DNA from: RYN-230 sp963720645
Lineage (GTDB): Bacteria > Actinomycetota > Actinomycetes > Streptosporangiales > Streptosporangiaceae
DNA: 64,000 nucleotides
Direction: 5' to 3'
NCBI GenBank assembly: GCA_963720645.1
Contig: CAVRFX010000016.1
Coordinates: 124,001 to 188,000, forward strand
Below, in pieces: positions 7,263 through 14,431 of this stretch (position 1 is the stretch's first letter; each line of letters begins with the position of its first letter). A program made the translations under genes and the position numbers. Under the pieces are notes generated by a model, which worked only from the letters and a program-made list of their open reading frames with translations, had not been told where the DNA came from and did not search any database.

Positions 7263-9091
7263 CGGGCGCCGCCTTCCCGGCTGGAGGTCTCCTGGCGGGT
7301 CAGGCTGCGGTCCCGGATGGCCCGCAGCCGGTGCATGACCTCGTTGGAGCCGCGGCCGAAGTAGTCGTGCAGCCGCTGGTACTCCGCGTACAGCTCGTCG
7401 TAGACGTCGGCGCTGGCCGGGTCGGGCTTGTACACCGCGTCCCGCTTGCCGCCCATGGCCGCGGCGGCGGCCGGCACGTCCGGGTAGGCGCCCGCCGCGA
7501 CCGCCGCGTGGATGGCCGAGCCGAGCGCGGGGCCCTGGTCGGAGGAGATGACGCTGAGCGGGCGCCGCAGCACGTCCGCGTAGACCTGCATCACGAACGG
7601 GTCCTTGAGCAGCCCCCCGGCCACCACGAACTCGGTGACCCCGCAGCCGGAGGAGGAGAATGCGTCGACGATGACCCGGGTGCCGAACGCGGTCGATTCG
7701 ACCAGGGCCCGGTAGATATCGGGCGGGCGGCTGGCCAGGGTGAGGCCCACGATGACGCCGGACAGCTGCACGTCAACCAGCACCGAGCGGTTCCCGTTGA
7801 GCCAGTCCAGGGCGATCAGCCCGTGCGCGCCGGCCGGCTGGCTGGCGGCCTCCACCGACAGCAGCTCGAACAGCGAGACGCCCCGGCGCTCCGCCTCGTC
7901 CCGGTACGCGGCCGGGACCGCCTGGTCGAGGAACCAGGCGAAGATGTCGCCCACCCCGCTCTGCCCGGCCTCGTAGCCGTACTCGCCGGCGACGATGCCG
8001 CCGTCCACCACCCCGCACATGCCGGACACCTCGGCAAGCGTCGCCGAGTTCATCACGTGACAGGTCGAGGTGCCCATGATGGCCACCATCTGACCGGGGG
8101 CGATGGCGTTGGCGGCGGGCGGGGTGACGTGCGCGTCCACGTTGCCGACGGCCACGGCGATGCCCTCGGGCAGCCCGGTCCACTCGGCTGCCTCAGCGGT
8201 CAGCCCGCCGGCCCGCGCCCCCAGCGGCGACACCGGGTGGGCCAGCTTGTCTTCGGCGAAGCTGGCGAAGCCAGGGTTCAGCGTCCCGAGGAAGTCCGTG
8301 GAGGGATAGTGGCCGTCCTGGTAGATGCCCTTGTACCCGGCCGTGCAGGTGTTGCGGGTCTCGGCGCCGCACAGCTGCCAGATGATCCAGTCGGCCGCCT
8401 CGATCCAGCGGTCCGCCTCCTGGTAGATGTCCGGGTCCTCCTCCAGCAGCTGGAGGCCCTTGGCGAACTGCCACTCCGAGGAGATCTTGCCGCCATACCG
8501 GCCGATCCACGGCTCACCCCACTCGTGGGCCAGTGCGTTGATCCGGTCCGCCTGGGGCTGGGCCGCGTGGTGCTTCCAGAGCTTGGGATAGGCGTGCGGG
8601 CGGCCTTCCAGCCCCGGCACCTGGCACAGCGGGGTCCCGTCGCGCCGGGCCGGCAGCACGGTGCAGGCGGTGAAGTCGGTGCCGATCCCGATCACCCGGC
8701 CCGGGTCGATCCCAGCCGCCTGGACCGCGGCCGGGACAGCCTCTCGCAGCACGTCCCAGTAGTCCTCCGGGTCCTGCAGGGCCCAGTCCGGCGGCAGCGG
8801 CTCGCCGGTCGCGGCCAGCTTGGCGTCCATGACCGCGTGCCGGTAGGTGCAGACCGCGGTCCCGAGTTCCGCGCCGTCGCGGACCCGGACCACCACGGCC
8901 CGGCCGGAGAGTGTGCCGAAATCCACGCCGATCACGTAGCTGTCGTCCTGGCCCGCCTGCCCGCCCGGCCCGCTCTGGCTGTCCGGCTCGCTCTGTCTGC
9001 CTGGCCCGCCCGGCCCGCTCTGGCTGTCCGGCTCGCTCTGTCTGCCTGGCCCGCCCGGCCCGTCGCTGTCGTGAGCGCTAACAGTCATCAT
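7259..9091 (-). CDS. araB: Ribulokinase (FGGY family)
   Basis: 610 residues. The kinase begins at about residue 51 with the phosphate-binding strand VIGVDFGTLSGRAV. The second ATPase domain carries VAIMGTSTCHV and FVVAGGLLKD. It phosphorylates L-ribulose. The first 50 residues are an unusual extension of two 15-residue Gly/Pro/Ser/Gln repeats that ordinary ribulokinases lack. A LacI-type operator lies across codons 3-7 of the annotated start (9071-9083), so the true start could be further in, although no better ATG or GTG with a ribosome-binding site precedes VIGVDFG. Confidence 0.93.
   Translation of the reverse strand: MMTVSAHDSDGPGGPGRQSEPDSQSGPGGPGRQSEPDSQSGPGGQAGQDDSYVIGVDFGTLSGRAVVVRVRDGAELGTAVCTYRHAVMDAKLAATGEPLPPDWALQDPEDYWDVLREAVPAAVQAAGIDPGRVIGIGTDFTACTVLPARRDGTPLCQVPGLEGRPHAYPKLWKHHAAQPQADRINALAHEWGEPWIGRYGGKISSEWQFAKGLQLLEEDPDIYQEADRWIEAADWIIWQLCGAETRNTCTAGYKGIYQDGHYPSTDFLGTLNPGFASFAEDKLAHPVSPLGARAGGLTAEAAEWTGLPEGIAVAVGNVDAHVTPPAANAIAPGQMVAIMGTSTCHVMNSATLAEVSGMCGVVDGGIVAGEYGYEAGQSGVGDIFAWFLDQAVPAAYRDEAERRGVSLFELLSVEAASQPAGAHGLIALDWLNGNRSVLVDVQLSGVIVGLTLASRPPDIYRALVESTAFGTRVIVDAFSSSGCGVTEFVVAGGLLKDPFVMQVYADVLRRPLSVISSDQGPALGSAIHAAVAAGAYPDVPAAAAAMGGKRDAVYKPDPASADVYDELYAEYQRLHDYFGRGSNEVMHRLRAIRDRSLTRQETSSREGGAR
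8962..9062. repeat. 45-bp in-frame tandem repeat in the 5' end of araB
   Basis: Two exact 45-bp units plus a partial third encode GPGGPGRQSEPDSQS twice. It is a likely site of length variation by slippage. Confidence 0.85.
9071..9083. promoter_or_regulatory. LacI-family operator at the araB start
   Basis: GTGAGCGCTAACA (TGTTAGCGCTCAC on the coding strand) is a near-palindrome around the AGCGCT core typical of LacI/GalR operators in actinobacteria. It overlaps the first codons of araB, 130 bases from the LacI-type gene, so binding there would block the operon's initiation region. Confidence 0.6.
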
Positions 9092-9220
9092 CGTCCTGTT
9101 CTGCCTGCTGATCCGGTCTGGGTGATTGACGTCCTGTCGGCTTCTGCCTGGTTGTGCGGCGCTTGCGGGGGTGCCCGGGCCCTGCCTCAGCCTGGCCGTG
9201 GCCGGCCTGCCGTGGCCCGG

Positions 9221-10243
9221 TCAGGTCGCGGGGGGTGCGGCACTGGAGCGGACCACGAACTGCGGGACGACTGGCTCGGCGGCCGCGGCTGCGTCACGGT
9301 CGAAGATCAGCCCGACCAGCGTGTCCAGCGCCCGGCGGCCGAGCTCACCGAAATCCTGCCGCACCGTGGTCAGCGGGGGAAGGAAGTACTCGGCCTCGGG
9401 GATGTCGTCGAAGCCGACCACGCTCACGTCCTCCGGCACCCGGCGGCCGTGTTCCGAGAGTGCGCGGATCAGCCCCAGCGCCACCTGGTCGTTGGCGCAC
9501 AAGATGGCGGTCACGCTCTCGTCCTGGGCGATCTGCTGCCCCCGCTCGTACCCGGACGCCGCGGACCAGTCACCGGGGATCAGCTCCGGCTCGGGTGCGC
9601 CCGCCTCGCGCAGTGCCTGCCGCCAGCCCTCCACCCGGGCCTCGGCGTCGAGCCAGGAAGGCGGCCCGCTCAGGTGGTGGACCGTGCGGTGGCCGAGGCC
9701 GAGCAGGTAGCGGGTGCCCTGCGCCGCCCCTTCGGCGTTGTCCACCGCGACCGAGTGCACCGGCGGGGTGGTCCGGCAGCCCACCGCGACCAGCGGGATG
9801 TCCGTCGGGCAGTCGGTCAGCGCCTCCACCGCGGAGACCTGCGCGGTGATGACGATGATTCCCTCGACCCCCTGCCCCACGAACCGCTCCACCGAGTCCA
9901 GCACGGCCCGGCGGTCCAGGGTCGGCGTGCTGGCGATGGAGACGAAGTAGCTGTCCTGCGCCGCCCGCTCGATCCCGTAGAGCATGGAAGCCGGCCCGTA
10001 CAGGGTGGTGTCGAAGCTGATCACGCCGAGGGTGTGGGTACGCCGGGTGACCAGTGTCCGGGCCGCGGCGTTCGGGCGGTAGCCGAGCTCGTTGATCGCG
10101 GCCAGAACCAGGGCCCTGGTCTCGGGGCGGACGTTGGGATGCTCGTTGAGCACCCGGGACACCGTCTGATGGGAGACGCCGGCCAGCTGGGCGACGTCGG
10201 TCATGACCGGGGGGCGGTTGCGCCCGCGATCGGTTAGTGCCAC
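9221..10243 (-). CDS. LacI/GalR-family transcriptional regulator (probable arabinose repressor)
   Basis: 340 residues. The HTH and hinge run from MTDVAQLAGVSHQTVSRVLN (about residue 15) to GYRPNAAARTL. The periplasmic-binding-like sugar domain ends with RVPEDVSVVGFDDI. The start is the GTG at 10243, chosen because GGAGG lies 7 bases upstream and because a longer reading from 10657 would run through low-complexity repeats. It lies on the same strand directly upstream of araB, with an operator-like sequence between them. Repression of araBDA and abfA, relieved by arabinose or a derivative, is the likely role; the effector is inferred. Confidence 0.9.
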   Translation of the reverse strand: MALTDRGRNRPPVMTDVAQLAGVSHQTVSRVLNEHPNVRPETRALVLAAINELGYRPNAAARTLVTRRTHTLGVISFDTTLYGPASMLYGIERAAQDSYFVSIASTPTLDRRAVLDSVERFVGQGVEGIIVITAQVSAVEALTDCPTDIPLVAVGCRTTPPVHSVAVDNAEGAAQGTRYLLGLGHRTVHHLSGPPSWLDAEARVEGWRQALREAGAPEPELIPGDWSAASGYERGQQIAQDESVTAILCANDQVALGLIRALSEHGRRVPEDVSVVGFDDIPEAEYFLPPLTTVRQDFGELGRRALDTLVGLIFDRDAAAAAEPVVPQFVVRSSAAPPAT

Positions 10244-10329
10244 GTACCGCCTCCTTCCGCCGTCTCGTCCCGCCGCCCGGGGCTCCGTTGCCTCCGGCCC
10301 GCCCGGATTCCGCCGGCCGTTCCGCTTCC

Positions 10330-10520
10330 TGTCCTGCTGTCCCGGGTCCTGCCGTCCGGTCCTGCCGACCCGGGGTCCTGCTGTCCCGGGGTCCTGCTGT
10401 TCCGGGGTCCTGCTGTTCCGGGGTTCTGCTGTTCCGGGGTTCTGCTGTCCCGGGTCCTGCTGTCCCGGGGTCCTGCCGACCCGGGTCCTGCCGTCCGGTC
10501 CTGCTGTCCGGGTCCCGCGG
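10330..10520. repeat. 16-bp minisatellite upstream of the LacI-type gene
   Basis: About ten to twelve imperfect units of the form GGTCCTGCTGTTCCGG, differing mainly at T/C positions, fill the region just upstream of the regulator's start. The stretch is open in several frames but has no codon bias of a real protein. Confidence 0.85.
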
Positions 10521-10642
10521 GGCGGCCAGCTGGCGCCGCCCGCCACCCTGCCCGGCTTGCCACCGGATGGGGTTTTTGCCCTTGCCTTACCGTATTCGGC
10601 CGCGACCAGGCTCAGTAGCGACAGATAACACCATGTGTACCC

Positions 10643-10659
10643 ACTTGCTAGATACAAGT
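10643..10659. promoter_or_regulatory. Inverted repeat, GntR-like operator candidate
   Basis: ACTTG and CAAGT flank a 7-base AT-rich centre. It sits in the only AT-rich patch between the regulator gene and the LacI remnant and resembles GntR-type sites, though no regulator can be assigned. Confidence 0.35.
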
Positions 10660-10689
10660 ATGCGGGTTCCGTTTCGGAGCCCCGGGGGA

Positions 10690-10705
10690 TTGTGACCGCT
10701 CACAA
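10690..10705. promoter_or_regulatory. Lac-operator-like palindrome
   Basis: TTGTGACCGCTCACAA differs at one position from the symmetric LacI-type sequence TTGTGAGCGCTCACAA. It lies about 90 bases beyond the end of a truncated LacI gene and 450 bases upstream of the intact one. Confidence 0.55.
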
Positions 10706-10794
10706 CATCCCAGGTCAAGCTGGCGGCGGCGCGTGGGCGGGCGGATGGGCGGGAGGGTGTCGAGGCGGCCCCGCGGCCGGCCCGGGCAGGCGGC

Positions 10795-11196
10795 TCACGG
10801 CGGACCCGGGCTGGTCGAGCCCCGCGCGACCAGGCGGCAGGGCACGGTGTGCACGCCGTGGGTGGGCTGCCCGTTGATGGCCAGCAGGAGGTGCTCCGCG
10901 GCCACCCGGCCGACATCCTCCAGGCACATGTCCACGCTGGTCAGCGGGGGATCCGCGCCGAGCACCATCGGGCTCCAGTTGTCGAGCCCGACCAGGGCGA
11001 TGTCCTCGGGGACCCGGCAGCCGATCAGGCGCAGGGTGTCGGACACGCCCCGGGCGATCTGGTCGCTGCCGCAGAAGATCGCGTTGACCCCGGGTGTGGT
11101 GCGCATCACCAGCCGGGCCGCCTCCCGCCCCCAGGCCTCACTCCACTCCCCGTACAGCACGTCGTTGGCGGTGAACGGCAGCCCCGCCCCATGCAG
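10795..11196 (-). pseudogene. Truncated LacI-family regulator (C-terminal half only)
   Basis: The reading GLPFTANDVLYGEWSEAW through RVPEDIALVGLDNW to MCLEDVGRVAAEHLL is the second half of a LacI/GalR effector domain. The HTH and the first half of the sugar domain are absent. Upstream of about 11196 the sequence becomes C-rich, repetitive and non-coding. The residual copy resembles the truncated LacI at 16863-17150 (both have VPED.ALVG.DNW) more than the intact arabinose regulator, so the two fragments may come from related genes. Confidence 0.75.
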
Positions 11197-11444
11197 GTCT
11201 GGACGCCGCTGGCCTGACCGCTCCCGGCCCAGGCCCGCCCCTTGCCGCCCGCCAGCCGAGGACCCCTGCCCGGCCGGGGGCGCCGTCCCGCGCCGGCTGG
11301 GACCCGGCCTGCCCGGCCCCAGCCCAGCCACTCCCGACCCTCGAACCCCACCCAACCCACCAACCTCCGCAACCCCTGAGCCCCCTCTGGCCCTTGACCC
11401 AGCAACCTCATCTGCCCCCTGGGCCCCAGCAACCGCGTGGACGC

Positions 11445-11498
11445 TTCGTGATCAACCGATTGGTGCTGCTGGGGCAGCACCAATCGGTTGATCACGAA
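11445..11498. repeat. Palindromic intergenic element, copy 1
   Basis: A perfect 25-bp inverted repeat beginning TTCGTGATCAACCGATTGGT with a 4-base loop. The same arms recur at 34318-34373 and, split apart, at 48456-48478 and 49498-49520. It lies 120 bases beyond the 3' end of the XdhC-like gene and could act as a transcript-end hairpin or REP-type element. Confidence 0.9.
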
Positions 11499-11617
11499 CT
11501 GCTCGGGGGGCCGGCCGGGGTGGCAGCCAGAGTGGGCCGGCCGGGGCTCCGCCGGGGTGGGCCGACCAGGCTGGGGCGACCAGGGTGGGGCGACCAGGGT
11601 GGGTCAGTCAGGGTGGG

Positions 11618-12154
11618 TCAGAAGGAGAAGCCGCCGGGACGGCCGTTGCGGTCGGCGATCAGCCCGGCCAGGGTGGAGATGGCGATCTCGGCGGGGGTCC
11701 GGGAGCCGATGTTCAGCCCGATCGGCCGGTGGACCCGGGCGATGTCGGCCTCGGCCACGCCCAGCGCGGCCAGCGCCTCGACGTGCGGCCCCTCGTGCCG
11801 CGGATTGCCCATGATCCCGACCCAGCGGGCCGGGCTGGCCAGCGCGTCGCGCAGCACGATCCCCAGTTCGGGCCGGTGGTGGTCGGTCACCACGACATCG
11901 GCGGCGGCGTCCATGTACTTGATGGCGTCAGCGGTCACCTCGTAGCCGGTGGTCCGCGCGCTCGCGGCGAGGCCGGAATCGGGCTCCAGCAGCACCACGC
12001 GGTATCCCGCGTCGCCGGCGAAATGCAAGAGGAACTCGGCGACGGGGGACGCGAAGGCAGCGATCAGCGTCTTCTCGGTGGCCGGCGCTGTGCCGTGGCC
12101 GTGCGCGACCTGGCAGGCCTCGCTCTCTTCCGGTTGGTCCTGCGCTTGTCCCAT
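11618..12154 (-). CDS. XdhC-like Rossmann-domain protein
   Basis: 178 residues matching only the C-terminal Rossmann half of XdhC/CoxI proteins: GYRVVLLEPDSG, DVVVTDHHRPE, WVGIMGNPRH and RVHRPIGLNIGSRTPAEIA. XdhC proteins deliver sulfurated molybdenum cofactor to xanthine dehydrogenase-type enzymes. The N-terminal XdhC_CoxI domain is not present here and no separate gene for it is nearby. It is divergent from a molbindin gene, which supports a molybdenum role. A molybdenum hydroxylase lies 25 kb away at 36682-40359. Confidence 0.85.
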   Translation of the reverse strand: MGQAQDQPEESEACQVAHGHGTAPATEKTLIAAFASPVAEFLLHFAGDAGYRVVLLEPDSGLAASARTTGYEVTADAIKYMDAAADVVVTDHHRPELGIVLRDALASPARWVGIMGNPRHEGPHVEALAALGVAEADIARVHRPIGLNIGSRTPAEIAISTLAGLIADRNGRPGGFSF

Positions 12155-12251
12155 GCTCCCGAGCTTGCCACGACGGGGCAGGCTTTGGCGACGGCGCGCG
12201 GGGCAGATACCCAGTCAGGCCGGTGGTCATGATCATGAAAGGACTTCCACC

Positions 12252-12461
12252 ATGCAGCTCAGCGCGCGTAACCAGATCAGGGCGACGGTCACCGGGGTCA
12301 CGGCGGGCGAGGCCACCGCCAACGTGGTCCTGGACGCCAACGGCGTCCGGCTGGTCGCCTCCATCACCGTCGAGGCAGCCCGCGAGCTGGGCCTGGCCGA
12401 GGGCCGTGAGGTGGTCGCGGTGATCAAGGCTTCCGACGTTATCGTCGGGGTCCCGGACTGA
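12252..12461 (+). CDS. Molbindin (single TOBE/Mop domain)
   Basis: 69 residues: LSARNQIRATVTGVTAGEA opens a single Mop fold that ends in AVIKASDVIVGV. Small proteins of this kind oligomerise and bind molybdate, serving storage or sensing. The start has AAAGGA upstream. Its last 23 bases overlap the end of the convergent membrane-protein gene. The divergent XdhC-like gene supports a molybdenum-homeostasis role. Confidence 0.88.
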   Translation: MQLSARNQIRATVTGVTAGEATANVVLDANGVRLVASITVEAARELGLAEGREVVAVIKASDVIVGVPD

Positions 12462-14040
12462 CCGCAGGCACCTTCTGGGTCCCGGTACCGCTCTGCAGGG
12501 CGGCCGGCTGCCGGTCCCGGGTCACGGCCTGGTGGATCAGCGAGACGGCCAGCGCCACCGTGACCACGAACGCGAGCGAGGTGGCGATGTTCATCCCCAC
12601 CATGTGCCGGGTGGTGGAGATACCGGAGTAGTAGGCGGGCGGGATGAACGCGAGCACGGCGCACCCGATCATGCACAGCACCATGGCGGCGCCGTTCCGG
12701 TGCCAGGGCCGGGCCTGTCCCCGGGTCAGCGCGAGAGCGGCCACTCCCGCCATGACCAGCCACAGCGGAACGAACCACCACAGTCCCAGGCCCGGCGGGA
12801 GCTGGTGCATCAGCCAGGTGAGCACGACCACCCGGGACTCGTAGGCGCCCTTCCGGTGGCCGGCGTACACGGGGTAGTCGCCGAGGGTCGTGATCCGGAA
12901 CCGCTGGGCCAAGATCGCGGCCGACTGCCCGACGTGCAGGATGCTGGCCGGGTGGGTCAGCAGGTAGTGGGTGATGTTGCCGTCGGTCAGCTTGCCCGTG
13001 TACCGGGCGTACAGCGGGCTCAGCCGGACCGACGTCGTGTCCCAGTAGTAGTGGCCCGCGTACCTGGCCCAGCTCACGGGAAGGCCCAGCGCGCGGAGCT
13101 GGGCGGGCGCCGTGGCGCGCCGGGTCACGATATCCGTGAAGATCATGTCCACGGCCTGGATGTGGTGCAGCCGCTGGCCGTAGGAGCTGACGTAGTCCCA
13201 CGCCGCGTAGGCGCCGGCCAGCACGGCCAGGCCCGCGGCGACCACGGCCGCCGCGGCGCTCTGCCGGTTCCGGAACCGGCTCAGCCCGCGCCAGGAACCG
13301 TGATCGGTGCTGGCCAGGACCAGGGTGATGCACACCGGCGCGGCCAGGACCAGGTACTGCTCCTTGGACAAGAGAGCCAGGAAACCACCCGAACCGGCCA
13401 GGACCAGGCCGAACATGGTCGGCCGCCAGCCCCGCCCGAGATACACCACGCCGGCCGCGATCAGCATCAGCCCGACCAGGGCGGCGGGCTCACTGAACGG
13501 CCCGGCGAACACGTCGAAGAAGGCCGCGTCCGCGATGATCAGCCAGCAGGCGGCGGCCACCAGCACCTGGGCCCACGGCCGGATCCGCAGCCCGACCGCC
13601 AGGCTGGCGATTGCCGCCGAGGCCAGCGCGCACATCAGTACCGCCACCGCGATCAGGTTGACGGCGCCGGCCAGGCCCAGCACCGGCGTCAGTAGCCGGG
13701 CCACCTCGATGGGGACGAGCTCAGAGGATGGGTAGGGAACCCGTCCGGCGCAACTGTGCCTGGGCACGTACTCGAAGTAGGAGAACCGGAAGAACCTCGG
13801 ATGGTGACCGGTGACCGGGCCCAGGCCGATCCCGCACATCAGGCGGGGGCCGTCCCGGTTGTCGGCCTGGCCCACCGGCGTGGGCACCAGGAACCGGATC
13901 AGGAGCAGGCCCAGCGAGACACCGAAGATCGCCAGCCCGCGGCCGATGGTGCCATGCAGGTAAGGAGCCGCCCCACGGCCGAGCCTGCTTAGCGGACCGC
14001 CATCAGTTGTCTCGTGACCAGCCACTTCATCGCCAGGCAC
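12439..14040 (-). CDS. Polytopic membrane protein, possible GT-C-type enzyme
   Basis: 533 residues with about ten hydrophobic segments (for example FGVSLGLLLIRFLVP, NLIAVAVLMCALASA, LWLVMAGVAALAL). A long non-membrane loop follows the first segment, and another (around YYWDTTSVRLSPLYARYTG) lies past the middle. The overall plan, with a polar loop after TM1 and a large central loop, recalls lipid-linked-sugar glycosyltransferases, but I do not see the usual acidic catalytic pair with certainty. It is isolated on the minus strand, convergent with molbindin. The ATG at 14040 is the only clear start. Confidence 0.6.
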   Translation of the reverse strand: MPGDEVAGHETTDGGPLSRLGRGAAPYLHGTIGRGLAIFGVSLGLLLIRFLVPTPVGQADNRDGPRLMCGIGLGPVTGHHPRFFRFSYFEYVPRHSCAGRVPYPSSELVPIEVARLLTPVLGLAGAVNLIAVAVLMCALASAAIASLAVGLRIRPWAQVLVAAACWLIIADAAFFDVFAGPFSEPAALVGLMLIAAGVVYLGRGWRPTMFGLVLAGSGGFLALLSKEQYLVLAAPVCITLVLASTDHGSWRGLSRFRNRQSAAAAVVAAGLAVLAGAYAAWDYVSSYGQRLHHIQAVDMIFTDIVTRRATAPAQLRALGLPVSWARYAGHYYWDTTSVRLSPLYARYTGKLTDGNITHYLLTHPASILHVGQSAAILAQRFRITTLGDYPVYAGHRKGAYESRVVVLTWLMHQLPPGLGLWWFVPLWLVMAGVAALALTRGQARPWHRNGAAMVLCMIGCAVLAFIPPAYYSGISTTRHMVGMNIATSLAFVVTVALAVSLIHQAVTRDRQPAALQSGTGTQKVPAVSPGPRR

Positions 14041-14431
14041 TGGGTCGACCTCTCAGTGTGCCGGATACCGTGATCAAAGTCCCGCCATCACCCCTGGTCA
14101 CGCTGGTTCGCGCTTCCTTTACCGAGGCTTTTCGTATTTGATTGGCGGGCTTGAACCTGTGTGGCGTCGCTGCCTCGAGTTTCAGGGGCAGGGCCAGCAG
14201 TAACTGGCCATCCAGGCCAATTCGAGTCGTGTTAACTCCATGGAGAGTACTCCGGGCCGCCCACGATTTCTATCTCGTCCAGCGACCGGGGGAAACTGCC
14301 TTCCTAGCTGGAGGTTTCCGGCTGAACCGGGCGGTCCGGCCAGCCGCGATCCTTGATCAAAAAGGGTCAGGCGCTATATCCGCGGGCCTGGCCCGCTGAA
14401 CGATCATGAAATTGGCACAGCATCCTCAGGC
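14041..14431. other. Intergenic region without a recognised gene
   Basis: About 390 bases with noticeably lower GC than the flanks. An 85-residue plus-strand reading (14142-14399) has no family resemblance and no convincing ribosome-binding site. The AT-rich patch near 14120-14145 may hold the promoter of the leftward membrane-protein gene. Confidence 0.5.

Noticed and set aside
7160..10237. 1025-residue plus-strand open frame over the arabinose genes
   Set aside because: It is antisense to araD, araB and the LacI-type gene, which all carry full family motifs; long open frames on the opposite strand are usual at this GC content.
10330..10520. CRISPR-like array
   Set aside because: The units are contiguous 16-bp repeats without spacers; this is a minisatellite. 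The same applies to 31920-32105.
14142..14399. 85-residue plus-strand open frame
   Set aside because: No ribosome-binding site, family pattern or codon bias; it is kept only as part of the intergenic note.
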